Positions 24,885 to 36,198 of a stretch of 64,000 nucleotides of DNA are shown in pieces. The DNA comes from Mesostigma viride (taxonomy: Eukaryota > Streptophyta > Mesostigmatophyceae > Mesostigmatales > Mesostigmataceae): the NCBI GenBank assembly GCA_009746045.1, contig RPFO01000080.1, forward strand, positions 8,286,207-8,350,206, given 5' to 3'. Below the pieces are notes generated by a model. The model was not told the DNA's origin. It made no database searches and worked only from the letters and a program-made list of their open reading frames with translations. The translations under genes were made by a program, and so were the position numbers. How positions within the stretch are numbered: the stretch's first letter is position 1; each line of letters opens with the position of its first letter.

Positions 24885-25205
24885 TAACATGCCTCCGTTG
24901 GGAGATCATGCAGCACATGCATATATCCTTGCTGAATGGGTAGAGGTGGGTCAAGCCGCGACATCGAAATAAGCTAACTCTAAGCTATCTAGTCTACAAA
25001 ATACTAACTACACTTCTCCCCAAAGCGCCCCTTCCGCTTTGGGGGAGGGGGCTTACCCACATGGGCTGGCGTGTGAGCCGGGACATTGGTCTTCCACCTC
25101 TTCTTGTTCTGCATAGGAACAGAGAGCGAAGAAATGCGGTGTGGGGACCCCTTCTCGTGGTAATGCGTTACATGTACTCCCCACCGGGCTTTGCTCTTCA
25201 TGGGT
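24885..25205 (-). mobile_element. LINE 3' end (family with the VGKPPPPKR tail)
   Basis: On the minus strand the frame ends with HTPAHVGKPPPPKRKGRF, like HTPDPVGKPPPPKRRRRFDE at 47201-47265 and the copy at 43600-43680. The 3' UTR (cgcggctt, then tgcatgatctcccaacggag) is also shared. This is a 5'-truncated insertion inside the CACTA-like element. Confidence 0.8.
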
Positions 25206-25390
25206 TCATAAAGACAACAATTATTCAGTAAGAATTTAATAAATTAGGAACATATATCCGTTGGGAGTCACTGTTACACATATACCTGAAAAGGGGCATA
25301 TGATTTTAAATACATTCTGAGCTACAACCTGCACGTGCATGGGTTTAGTTAACTGGCACCTATACTAGAGGCCTGACATGGGGTGGAGCT
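25206..25390. repeat. Dispersed repeat fragment
   Basis: The run aattaggaacatatatccgt to ggggcatatgattttaaata resembles 47540-47640. No gene. Confidence 0.5.
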
Positions 25391-27369
25391 TCAGTGCTTC
25401 CCCGCCTTCTCCTTCTCCCACACTGGGTGCTCCGCGTCCTTCTTCTCCGGCCCTGCCCATGGGTGCACCGGCCCCGCCTCCTCCTTCTCCTCACGGGACG
25501 ATTCGCGCTCCACGCATGGCTGCAGCATCAGTTAGCACGGGCAAGACATAGCAGTAACCGCGCTATGGCTGTTCTAGCACCAGCCTAGCAGACTGCCATG
25601 ATCACTCAGCAAACCCACGACAGCTAAACCCTTGGCTGTCACAACCAGTCCATGCATCATTAAGTATGGGTACAGGGAAAGCTTCCCGCATATCCATGGC
25701 CATATGGATGGCAGCAACACAACGACTTGCCCCCTAGCCCCCCGTGCACACACAAAAACGTGGGTCGTGGCTTCCACGCCCCATCCGCCATGCATGACAG
25801 CGCGTACCTTACTCGCATTCACACCGGGCTGCATCCCAGCGCCGTTGCTGTCCCCATGTGACACGTCGGCTGATTAAGCAGATACACAGCAGAGTCTGAT
25901 GTAAACCGCTAAACCCCAAACCCATGCAGACCACAGTCAAGGACGCGTGCATGTCAAGCCATGCCAATTGTGAACCGTACAGCAATTTACTTTTCAAGCC
26001 TGAAGAGGTGGATAGCAGATACTAGCCTGGAAGAGGTTACAGGGGCACATGTCCATTAGCGAGCGGAACAACACAGCATACACCCTACAAGCGTACCGCA
26101 CAATGTCCTCCTGCAATTGTCTGCAGATCTCCCAATGCCGCAGACATCTCCACTGCTCTCATGGCGATTGCAAATGCTTGATGCCGCACCTCTGCTTACA
26201 GCAGAAAAGCTTCCTCCGGGCGAGGCACCTGACTGGAACCAACACCCATTCCTTGGCTTCACAACGTGGCCATGACAGCATCGTGAATCTGCTTCGCCAA
26301 CGCCCACACTTCAGGACCCGCGCCCTGCACCGCCATGGCCACAGGCTGCACCGCTGCAATCGATGCAGCATTCACTGCCTGCGCCGCACCATGTACTGCA
26401 TGCACGAAAGCCAATCCTGGCTCGGTTATCATGGTCTTGCCCGATTCCTGCTGCTTCTTCTTCTTCGATGCGGTCATGCGCACTTTATACCCCTTCCTCT
26501 CCAAGCACGCCTTCAGCACCTGGCTCGTGCGGTGCTGAATATGCTTCTGAAGGCGCGCCTTCTAAACACGAAATGTTGGCAATGTATGATTCCCAAACGG
26601 CATGATAGGCACATAATCAGTCCCATTAATTGCTTTGCGGCAGTCAATGCACCAGAACACCTGTTGAAAAAAGAAGGTTATGCACGCTAGCGATTACCCG
26701 CGGCAAGAAGCAATCAACACGCCTCGCTAACAACTGCAACCACAATGTAATTCATGACGGGCCACTCACCGCTACCCTGCTCTCCTGCTTCAATGTCTCC
26801 CCATTCTCAAGGCCTCCATTGTAAACCTCTCCGTCTTCACCATCGTCATCGTCTTCCTCTTCCTCCACTCCGACGTATCCGTGTTTCCTTTTCCTAAGAT
26901 ACCTAGGGTTGTTCAAGTCGTATGTGCGGCGTTGGCACACTTCCAACAAAATTTTGGCCGCCTCTACCCATTACCATTTATTCGTACTATCATAACATAT
27001 CCAGGCGTTTGAAAAATCATTCCCTCGTTCGAACTTCTACCCCTGGGCGTCCATGACGAGGCAGTCACGACGGGACGCAGATGCACAAAAATAAAACAAG
27101 GCGACATCCCTTCAATCATTGACCAAAAAACAGAATACGCGCAGAACTTGGATTTCAACACCACGCACCCATTACCAGCGAGCACGGCTGGCCTGCAACC
27201 GCCATCATTTCATAACCAGAAGCCAGGGCCCACACTCCATCCCGTTACCTCATCTTCCACGCACGGCTTCCGCTGCTTCCCTCTGCTCTTTCGCATTCTC
27301 CGCCAGCAACCTCGCCTTCTCCTCGTCCAACAATCCACTAAGAATAAAATCCCCTCTATTGGACGCCAT
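25391..27369 (-). pseudogene. Decayed intron-containing gene carried by the CACTA-like element
   Basis: I do not recognise the family. The minus strand has coherent coding pieces. MASNRGDFILSGLLDEEKAR with a coiled-coil-like continuation is at 27369-27253. A segment ends ETLKQESRVA at 26770, directly before a perfect donor gtgagt. It contains FSNAWICYDSTNKW and a basic stretch followed by an acidic run. The next exon, 26660-26259, joins in phase after ttttcaacag. It starts VFWCIDCRKAING and later has LQKHIQHRTSQVLKACLERK, so a Cys-x2-Cys with a downstream His-x2-His suggests a zinc-binding fold. A last possible exon is 25519-25391, Glu/Lys-rich. In-frame stops are TAG at 27037-27039, TAA at 26971-26973 and TAG at 26562-26564. 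A DNA-binding accessory protein, as in other CACTA elements, is a guess. Confidence 0.5.
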
Positions 27370-27599
27370 TCAGACGAACTTTGCTAGCGTCTTTTCACCG
27401 GCCCCAGCACACATAATCTATAGCCGCTTAATGACAACGGCCGACAACGACAACTGCTGAATAGGCGAAAAAGGCTGATAACTACATTTTTATATTTCGC
27501 TGCATTTGCTAATAGACACGCATGTTCTCCCACTTCTCCATTACAATATAATTATCCATCTGGCCGTGTACAGGCAAAGATCCCCGAAGTAACTTACTG
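27370..27599. other. Unassigned
   Basis: AT-rich sequence between the first coding piece of the decayed gene and the right subterminal array. If the gene was functional its promoter lay here. Confidence 0.3.
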
Positions 27600-27820
27600 A
27601 AACGTATCTTACAGCATCGGATCACTGGCACCTAATCTACAGGTGGTAGATTACCAACCAAGACCCGTCGCGGTAATTTACTCTGTCGGTAATGTACTAC
27701 CAAAGATGTGCAGTCGTAACGTTACTCTTACTTACGGCTAGTAAAATTACTACCTATCATCCTACGTAGTAATGATTACGGCGTTGGATCTCACGCCTCG
27801 GATCTAGGTAGTAAGATAAG
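27600..27820. repeat. Right subterminal repeat region
   Basis: Scattered words ggtaatttac, ggtaatgtac, ctacgtagtaatg and gtagtaagataag are inverted or variant forms of the left array. The array is looser than at the left end. Confidence 0.75.
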
Positions 27821-27876
27821 ACCTCGTAATTTACGCCTCGGATCCTTTTTACTACCCTCGGAAGAAAAGTATAGTG
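27821..27876 (-). repeat. Right terminal inverted repeat of the CACTA-like element
   Basis: The reverse complement starts cactatacttttcttccga and matches 17306-17361 with one mismatch. Confidence 0.93.
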
Positions 27877-28920
27877 GAGATGCCATTTAATCCCCTGCAA
27901 GGCCACCCTGACGGCGGAAGAGTGTGCCCACTTGTTCCTAAACAATGTGTTCCGGCTCCATGGCATGCCCCGACAATTTATCACCGACAAGGACAAGCTG
28001 TTCACGTCGAAATTTTGGACCTCATTTTTTCAGGTCGTCGGGACTAAGTTGTCTATGGGTACGGCCTATCACAGTAGCTCTTCTCACATGGTGGAGAGAG
28101 TGAATCGGGTGGTGGAAGAGGCACTGCGGCACTACCTGGATCGAGACGGGAGGAATTGGGACGAAGTGCTGGGATTCATTGAGTTTTCACTCAATAATGC
28201 CCCCCATTCTGCCCACGGGTATACCCCGTTCTTTCTTGATACAGGCAGGCATCCCCTTACCCCCACCGATCTCTTGACCGCCCCAGCCATCACCACGACA
28301 ACGGAGCTACGCTCCACAGTCGCAGGGGCGCGGGAGCTGGTACAACGGATGGTGCAAGCTCATTCCAGCGCCATAAGTGGCCTACGGCAGGCGCGTGCCA
28401 AGTACATGGCGCGAGTCCAAAGTACCCTGGACAGGCGCACCCCTGCAATCGAAGCAGGTGACTTGGTTTTAATTGAGGGCCCCCACCAAGGCCGCTTCTC
28501 GCACAAGTTCGAGGACAGCCTGAAGGTCAAGCTCCGCCCCTTATTCCTTGGACCGTATCTGGTGGAGAAGGTGTTCAATGAGGTGATGGTGTCTGTCGCC
28601 ATCCCGGACTCGTGGCAGCTGAAGTCCAATGTTTTCCACGTTGACCAGCTGAAGCTTTACCGCAAGAGCACCTTCCCAGGTCGTGTCATGGCACCCGCCC
28701 CCTTGGAGTTCAACCCCGAGACGGGCGAGCCCGAGGATGAGGTCGAGGACATTGTAGCCCACCGCAATCGAGGCCGCCGCCGCGAGTACCTCCTTAAGTG
28801 GAAGTTCTCCCATTTGAACAGAGCTAGAGCACTCATGGGTAGCTGAGGCTGGACTCACGGGCTGTGCACGCTTGCTACAGGAGTATAAAGCCCGGGCAGG
28901 GTTGGCATAATTCCGGCCCT
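27877..28920 (+). CDS. Ty3/gypsy integrase C-terminal part with chromodomain
   Basis: This is the continuation of the integrase after the inserted DNA element. CHLIPCKATLTAEECAHLF leads into RLHGMPRQFITDKDKLFTSK, which contains the second catalytic Asp. MVERVNRVVEEALRHY carries the catalytic Glu. A C-terminal domain with KVKLRPLFLGPYLVEKV and NVFHVDQLKLY follows. The chromodomain begins VEDIVAHRNRGRRREYLLKW and then the frame breaks at about 28820 after FSHLN. The following chromodomain residues, including EHSWVAEAGLTG, continue in another frame to a TAA at about 28910. Chromodomains guide such elements to modified histones. The split gene and the frameshift leave no intact integrase here. 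Confidence 0.9.
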
Positions 28921-29467
28921 TCTCCTACCTTTTGCGTAATGCTCCTTGCATGTGCATTGGCAGCCTTGATGCACTGAGGCCGCCCCGCCCCAGGGGTCCA
29001 TGGGCGAGTTATTCGGTGCGGTATCGTTTGGACAGGAGGTTCGGTGTCCCTCACCCGACACAAGTTCCTCGCCGCCTTCTTGAGCGTTTTCCCACTGGAG
29101 GCGCTGCGGGATGTCAACCTGGCCAAACGCCATGATGCACGCGCCGGCGAGCGGCAACTCACATTCCAGCCCGCCCTAGTCCAGGCCAATGGCCTGCCTC
29201 TTCCCGAGCCGGCTGAGGCCGCGCCGGCTGAGCGTGTCCACCGGTGTCAACGCCCGGCCGCACCTCTGCGCGGGCATGGCCGTGGGGGCTCCACTCGTGG
29301 GGGACACCGCCCGAGCCCTTACCGCCCGGCGCCGTAAACCATCGCCAACGGACGGTGACAATTGGCACGATCGATGCGTGCCCTGGAAGGGAACAGTGAC
29401 CATGTATACAGTCATTTATAAGTCCCGGCTACAGGAGTAGCCGCCTCTTTTGTTTGGGGGGGAGGAG
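28921..29467 (+). other. Ty3 3' region with unassigned ORF and polypurine tract
   Basis: A 97-residue frame at 29044-29337, starting MSLTRHKFLAAFLSVFPLEA, has no domain I recognise and may be chance. The end of the region, tttggggggggaggag directly before the LTR at 29468-29469, is a good polypurine tract for plus-strand priming. Confidence 0.7.
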
Positions 29468-29468
29468 T

Positions 29469-30205
29469 GTTGCACGGATGCAACATGCCATTTGTGGTAT
29501 TAAATTATCCGTCCCGGTCGATCGGCGCCGACCGTAATCCGGCGCCAGTGCCGAGGCCGTAGTATAGTTGGCAGCCGAGGCAATCCGTGTGGAAGTAAGT
29601 GTAGAAGTTTTGCTGACGAACTTGGCCTTTGCGCCGTAGGCAGACCTAGGGCCTGAACGGGAGTTACCGGACAGCCAAGTGGCACTGCACATGCGTTATG
29701 ATGGTACCTACGGACATTTGGATATTTTTCAGGAGAGGCCTCTAGCCGTACTGGTCTTTAACGTGTTCTAGACGGTTCGAGAAGCCCGTCCCCGCGGACC
29801 TCACGTCATGCCTGGTTGGCAGCGCCAGGCGCAGCCACCAACGGGGACGGAGGGACAAAATAGGAAGGCACGAGCTATGCCAGCAATCCGGACCTTGTAT
29901 CGTAATTTACCACGTTGCTCTACAGATTATTTACCATCGCTTAATCCTGGAGTGTAAATCTCCTGTGGGCTCGAGTGTGAATCCCTCGCCTACTGGGTGT
30001 AAGTCTTCCCGCATTGAGTGTTTTAATCTGTGTGGTAACATTGTAATATACGAAACCGGTTTTCCGGGTTTGAGCTTATTATTCGTATTGTGTGACAAGT
30101 ATTCTTAAGCCACCATCGTGCGCTGTGACGCGTAGGAAGTCAAAGGTCTTTCGCATTCATTCTCAATCATTAAGGCGCTATTCTAAATAGCCATACGTGT
30201 TAAAC
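29469..30205 (+). repeat. 3' LTR of the Ty3/gypsy element
   Basis: It is 737 bp, nearly identical to 11161-11891, preceded by the polypurine tract and followed by the target duplication ccgtt at 30206-30210. A few substitutions and short indels separate it from the 5' LTR. Confidence 0.92.
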
Positions 30206-30210
30206 CCGTT

Positions 30211-30866
30211 TACTACGTCGGTACATGAGATAAAAAAAGCCTTACGATTCTTGTTATCAGTCGTGTCATCGTGGCCTCACGGTCATAGTATTTTGCGCCG
30301 TTCCCGTTTGATTTCTAAGACCGGAATGTCTTGTACCGTGGCCCCCTTGGATGTGCCTACGAACCAGTGGGGAACTGCATAGAACAACGTAGCCACTAGC
30401 TAGCCAGAAGCCTCGGGGAATGAGGCTGGGTCCATGTGTTTAGAAACACACGCCCTGATCAAGCATGTTGTTTCCGGCCCCACCGTCTAGGTCATCTAGT
30501 TGCTCTACACGTAAGCCAGCCATAATTTCAATGCACACGGATACAGATTTCCATCACCATTCATCTTCATCATCCTGAACGACTCGAACACGCGGACAAG
30601 ATAACGTCAGGCTCGAGCTACCATGGTCCGGATTCTCCCGATTTCTGGCCTGCGCTGGTTGTCTCCTTGAGATTCTTATAATAAGATTGAAGCCTTTGTC
30701 ATTTGGTTTGAAAACCTTCCTTTGACCTATTTCAGTTTGTGCCTTGGTGCCTCCACATCTCTGAGTGTCACTTTTACATGGCAAGGTCATGTCCTGATTA
30801 TCACAGGGTCTGCACTAAGTATGCAGCTGCGGTGACCCCCTACATATATACATATATATATTAAAA
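30211..30866. other. Unassigned stretch
   Basis: I see no gene. It ends in a short TA-rich tract (30841-30862) that borders the next LINE fragment. Confidence 0.35.
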
Positions 30867-31540
30867 TTTGTATTTGCACACTGTCCTCCTGACGGTGGTG
30901 CTCGCCATGATTCGGTCGGTTTTCCCCCACGCGAACATCCGGTCCGAGGATGCGGATGGCGCTGCCTTCTATTCCCCCAACCACCGGCCTGACATCGTGG
31001 TGCTGGACTTTGAGGGGGGTGGCCGGCATCTGCTTATTGACGTTTCGGTGGCGCGGCCCTTGGCTCTTAGCCACGTGGCTGGGGCCTCCCTCACGGCAGG
31101 TTACACGGCGGACCGGGCGGAGCGGGCCAAGCTCCTGGCCTACGGCGACGTCGGGCACCATCGTGTGGTGCCCTTTGTCCTGGAGGAGTTTGGGGCCATG
31201 GGGCCCCTGACCTCCGCCTTCTTCAAGGAGTGTTGCCGGCTCCGGGAGGACCGGCTGGACCTGGAGGGCCAGCGGGCCCCATGGTCGGCGCGGACCTGGA
31301 CGTCATATTGGCGTCAGCGCCTGTCGGTGGCGCTGACTCGGGCCATGGCTGACATCATGCTCCGCCGTACGCGGGCTGATTTTGCGGTGCAGCAGGGCTA
31401 TTAGGTTCCTCCCGTTAGGCGTTTCCATTGGTCTTATCGTAGTATAGAGCTTTGACATGGCTCTGTATATAGGTTTATAGCTGGGCGTTTGCTTTGGTTT
31501 GAGTGATTTCACTCTGCTGTAAGTAATTATATTTTTAATA
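30867..31540 (+). mobile_element. Non-LTR retrotransposon 3' end with restriction-like endonuclease (copy A)
   Basis: The 5'-truncated frame reads to TAG at 31402-31404. It includes NHRPDIVVLDFEGGGRHLLI followed by DVSVARPLALSHVAG. The PD, then about 12 residues, then D-x-SV is the pattern of the PD-(D/E)XK endonuclease found after RT in R2-like elements. The 3' UTR ends near 31540 in TA-rich sequence. Copies B and C follow in the opposite orientation. Confidence 0.75.
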
Positions 31541-31758
31541 TATATATATTAAAAATATAATTACTTACAGCAGAGTGAAATCACTCAAACCAAAACAAAC
31601 GCCCAGCTAGAAACCTATATACAGAGCCATGTCAAAGCTCTATACTACGATAAGACCAATGGAAACGCCTAACGGGAGGAACCTAATAGCCCTGCTGCAC
31701 CGCAAAATCAGCCCGCGTACGGCGGAGCATGATGTCAGCCATGGCCCGAGTCAGCGCG
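31541..31758 (-). mobile_element. Short truncated copy B of the same element
   Basis: It is the 3' UTR plus the last coding residues on the minus strand, nearly identical to 31762-31975. It stops abruptly at cgcg (31758), where the tail of copy C starts again with tatatatattaaaaatataa. Confidence 0.85.
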
Positions 31759-32640
31759 TATATATATATTAAAAATATAATTACTTACAGCAGAGTGAAA
31801 TCACTCAAACCAAAACAAACGCCCAGCTAGAAACCTATATACAGAGCCATGTCAAAGCTCTATACTACGATAAGACCAATGGAAACGCCTAACGGGAGGA
31901 ACCTAATAGCCCTGCTGCACCGCAAAATCAGCCCGCGTACGGCGGAGCATGATGTCAGCCATGGCCCGAGTCAGCGCCACCGACAAGCGCTGACGCCAAT
32001 ATGACGTCCAGGTCCGCGCCGACCATGGGGCCCGCTGGCCCTCCAGGTCCAGCCGGTCCTCCCGGAGCCGGCAACACTCCTTGAAGAAGGCGGAGGTCAG
32101 GGGCCCCATGGCCCCAAACTCCTCCAGGACAAAGGGCACCACACGATGGTGCCCGACGTCGCCGTAGGCCAGGAGCTTGGCCCGCTCCGCCCGGTCCGCC
32201 GTGTAACCTGCCGTGAGGGAGGCCCCAGCCACGTGGCTAAGAGCCAAGGGCCGCGCCACCGAAACGTCAATAAGCAGATGCCGGCCATCCCCCTCAAAGT
32301 CCAGCACCACGATGTCAGGCCGGTGGTTGGGGGAATAGAAGGCAGCGCCATCCGCATCCTCGGACCGGATGTTCGCGTGGGGGAAAACCGACCGAATCAT
32401 GGCGAGCACCACCGTCAGGAGGACAGTGTGCAAATACAAATACCAATTCTGATTCTGTTGGCCCCCCATGCAGGCAAGGTAGTGAGTCCCCGTGGGATCC
32501 AGCGGCTGCCCACAGCTACCACAAGGCCGCCCGGCCGGAACGCGTATATATATGCTGGCGCTTTTATTTGCGTGCAGGTATGTCTGTGCAAGTGAGGATG
32601 TAGATGCACCATGCCGTCGCCTCCTCAGATCCAAGGGCCT
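31759..32640 (-). mobile_element. Longer copy C with Zn motif plus restriction-like endonuclease
   Basis: The 243-residue minus-strand frame has CGSCGQPLDPTGTHYLACMG, a Cys-Cys-His-Cys motif. It is followed by the same endonuclease segment as copy A (RPDIVVLDFEGDGRHLLIDV). The CCHC motif directly before the PD-D nuclease is the C-terminal layout of R2-like elements. The reverse transcriptase part is missing. The frame ends at TAG and the 3' UTR runs to 31759. Confidence 0.82.
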
Positions 32641-33214
32641 TGTTCAGTTGTAAAGTCCTCACGGGTGCTTAGTGTTCGATCACCTGAGGCAAGTACAACT
32701 GTGATTATATAGACCGTCGTGATTTGCCGTAGGTGATCTGCGATGTCGCGTTTGCGTGCCATTATATCCTAGACTATCACTTGGAAGGCATATCCATAGC
32801 AATATAGTACTCATATGTGTGTGATCCACTGTAGACATATAAAAATAAGTGACAATGATAGGTGTGGTCCTTGACGGCACCGGCCACCACCTTCATGACA
32901 GGCAGCGCAGCCAGCTGATTATATTATGAAGATTGCAATAATGCTTTGTGATGAAAGCAATGCCCAAACCATTCATTCCATAACATTTGACAAATTACAA
33001 TGAATGCCGAGTTGTGCGGCTGCAACTGTAAGAGACTAAGAGTACTGACTATCCTTGAGACCCATCGAAATCACCACAGACCGACTATGACGCCACTGCA
33101 TGAGGTGCAACAGTGTTTACTTACGTCACATTCTATATCAACTGCGTGACTCTGCTAGGGCTAGCCAAATTTGAACACCGCATTTCCTCCCTTCACGACC
33201 TGGTGAGTTTCCCG
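32641..33214. other. Unassigned stretch
   Basis: No gene, RNA or repeat recognised. It lies between two LINE remnants. Confidence 0.35.
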
Positions 33215-34590
33215 CCATCCTGATCTTCGTCGACTTCATCAAGGCTTTTGATTCTGTCCTCTGGGACGCTCTATGGGCTGTACTTGCTCGCGCTCGCGTC
33301 CCCACTCCCCTGATTACTGTCATCCGCACGCTGTATGAGGGGTCGACCACTTCGGTGCGCACTCAACACGGCATTACCCCGCCATGCCCACTGCAGACCG
33401 GCGTCTGGCAGGGTTGCGTCCTGTCGCCGTACCTGTTTATTATTGTAGTGGATTATGTTATGCGCCAGGCACGTGCTCGCTTTGCTGGCATTGCAGGCCG
33501 TGCCCCTGGCCTAGCGATCACGAACGAGCTTGGTGGGGAAGGGGGGCCGACTAACAAGCAGAATTTACTAGCTGACCTCATTTATGCCGACGACATCACG
33601 CTCATCGAGAAGCCGGAGACTGCCCAACTTTGGCTGGACTGCCTGGCGCTCGAGGCTCGGGCGGTTGGTCTAGAAATCAGCCCCAAAACGGAGGCCCTGG
33701 CCCTCGGCATGGCAGGGCCCCCACCCACACTCCGCCTCTTAGACGATGCCGAGGTCAACTACCCTCCTTCATGCCGCTTCAAGCTGCTCGGCAGTTGGCT
33801 TCCCGACTGCGAGGACGACATGACGACACGGATCGGCATGGCGTGGGCGCACCTCCATGACCACCGCCGCTGGTGGAGCAACCCCGCCCTACCCCCGATC
33901 GTCAAGCGTGACCTCTTCAAGGTCGTCATTCTGACGATCCTGACCTACGGCGCCGAGACGTGGGCACTGACGCTGGAGCTGGAGCAACGACTCGACGGCG
34001 CCGTCACCAAGATGCTGCGCTAGGCATCCCGTTTGGTTTGCACATTAGTAATGAGGATTTGTACGCTGATTTGCCCTATGTTTCCCACATTATTAGGCAC
34101 AGGCGCCTGGGCCTAGCCGGGCACCTGGCCCGCACAGATCAGATAGATACATCAGATATAGACTAGCTGGCACCAAGCCCGCCCAGCCTGGGATATGTCC
34201 TCACCTGGCGTGCCCCCGGCCGCGCGCGGCAGGGCCGCCACCCGTGGACTTTTCGTGATAGACTCGGCATGGACGTACATGTGCTACACTAGACGTGACG
34301 GGCTCACCCCCGGGCAGCCTCCTGGTTTGTCTGTATAATATGGAGGCAGATGGTGCGCAAGCATAGATGGCAAGTAGTGATGAAGGAGACCACCCCCAAG
34401 CCTGTGGGGGCTCCGCGTGTGACCAAGTATGGCATTCATAGCGATTCGGGCCGCGGTGCCCACACCCCTGTAACTAGGACCTAGATAGCTTATACCATCC
34501 ATTCCATCCCATGTTCCCCTCCCACTGAGGACTTCTGCTCACGTGACGCAGTCACGTGTCTATTAATTAATTAATTAATTAATTTCCTCC
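33215..34590 (+). mobile_element. 5'-truncated LINE with reverse transcriptase (family 1)
   Basis: Reading frames include ILIFVDFIKAFDSVLWDALW, then a 222-residue frame at 33355-34023. That frame has GVWQGCVLSPYLFIIVVDYV and the RT catalytic YADDITLIEK, then LFKVVILTILTYGAETW, typical of LINE ORF2 after the polymerase. A premature TAG ends it at 34023, and the tail continues in another frame (HIIRHRRLGLAGHLARTDQI). The 3' UTR ends with cacgtgacgcagtcacgtg and TTAA repeats. It is homologous to the opposite-strand copy at 44500-46330. Confidence 0.88.
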
Positions 34591-35189
34591 CTTGGGGTTT
34601 GTGGGTTAATCCTGGGTATGCCCCTAAAAACCCCTCAGGCTACGGGAGAGGCCTTTATATTCTCCCAAACCGGCGCCTCTAAATGTGTTCCAAGCCTAAC
34701 TGTGGGCTCTGGACCATGGGGCATGCAGCCTTACTGCATCTGCTATGAGTCAGCCATGCTTAAGGGGAGGGTCCCATGGAAATGTATCAAAACTGATCCG
34801 GCCCCCCTAATAACTAATGCCAATGCAGAGAGCCACTCTCTCGGCTGAGACGCCATCATGCTCTAGCAATTGCTTAGCCATGATCATCTTCCACCCCATG
34901 TCCGCAACTTTGCAGAGCTGCTGGAATACATGGGGGTGCAGGTGCACCTCAGTTGTGCACCCCGAGTAGGTGGCAGTTTACACCCACCACCTGCAGGTTG
35001 TCGCCTAGAATGTATTAAAAACCATATGCCCCTTCTCAGAGATATGTGTTACATATCCTCCCCACGGAGGTATGTTCTTAATTAATTAATTAATTAATTA
35101 ATTAATTAATTAATTAATTAATTAATTTCCTCCCTCTCTCTTGCTTGGACTGCGATGCAGAACAATTAAGAGGTGGCAGACCATTGTAA
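34591..35189. repeat. TTAA arrays and dispersed repeats
   Basis: 35074-35127 is an (ATTA)n array of about 14 units, preceded by cacggaggtatgttctt, a LINE 3'-end motif of the second family. The interval 34600-35070 holds no recognisable gene. Confidence 0.55.
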
Positions 35190-35565
35190 GTAAGTAAGTA
35201 ACTTACAGTAAGTGTACTTGCGTGCATGTCATGCACATGGGCATGCCACGGAGTACTATGCTAATCTCATTTGCAGTAGAGCTCGGCCCCGGTGCGGCGC
35301 TCTTGGTAGCGGACGCCAAGGATGTGACAGAGCATTCCAATACATCGATCACATCGACCATCGTCCAGGCCCACACACCAGCCCCTGTGGGCAAGCCCCC
35401 CCCCCCCATGCAGGCGGAAGGGGCGCTTTGCTGAGAAGAGTAGTTAGCATTTTCTAGATTAGCAATTAGAGCTAGCTTAGTTAGGTTTCGCGGCTTCGCT
35501 CACCTCCATCAAGCAAGCAAATGAATACGTGCTACATAATCTCCCCATGGAGTCTTGTTAAAATT
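35190..35565 (+). mobile_element. LINE 3' end, family 2
   Basis: A frame ends near AHTPAPVGKPPPP. Then come a cgcggctt-containing 3' UTR and tacgtgctacataatctccc, matching 47201-47400 and, inverted, 24885-25205. The C stretch at 35396-35407 disrupts the frame. Confidence 0.7.
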
Positions 35566-36198
35566 AAATTTAACTACAACAATGTGCATTCATTTCATTT
35601 ACAAAATGCACATGCATTAAACATTTAGGCTTCTTTTATGAAGGAGACAACCAATTTAGGCTTCTTTTATTGCAATAATTACTGCTCAAGCCATGTACAA
35701 GCCATGGTCAAAAGATATACAGTCGATCAAATGGGATTACACGTGCCAGTCAGCGCATAAGAAAACTCGCCAGGTGTCGGTGTACTTATGCCATCAAGAA
35801 TGGATTCCCCATGTATGGGGAATTTAAAGAATCAAAAGAATGTAGTTAACTTTCACTTAATCTATGAAATGTGATCGACCGGCCTCGGCCGATCGCAAAA
35901 AATTGCAGCATAACCCTTTCTCGGGAACGCCACCAAGAATTGAAAAATGGGCTGTCCAAGAATGAAAAATCAAAGAATCTGCACGTAATCTACCCGTTTG
36001 CGCCGCTAACCTCTTGGCCATCAGCCAGGGCTTTCAACAAAAGCATAAGTGTCCTACCACCCACTGACCGGCAGGAACAGAGCAACTAAACTAGGAAAAG
36101 ACATTGCCAGCATCAATTGCACGGCCACCTTCAATGATAAACAATCGACCACCTGGAACCCCAATCTGTTTTACATGAGCAGAATCAAACCCGCTGCC
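35566..36198. other. Downstream region of the M23-like gene
   Basis: No gene recognised. Because the M23-like gene ends at 36199 on the minus strand, its 3' UTR and poly(A) site must lie in the upper part of this interval. Confidence 0.4.
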
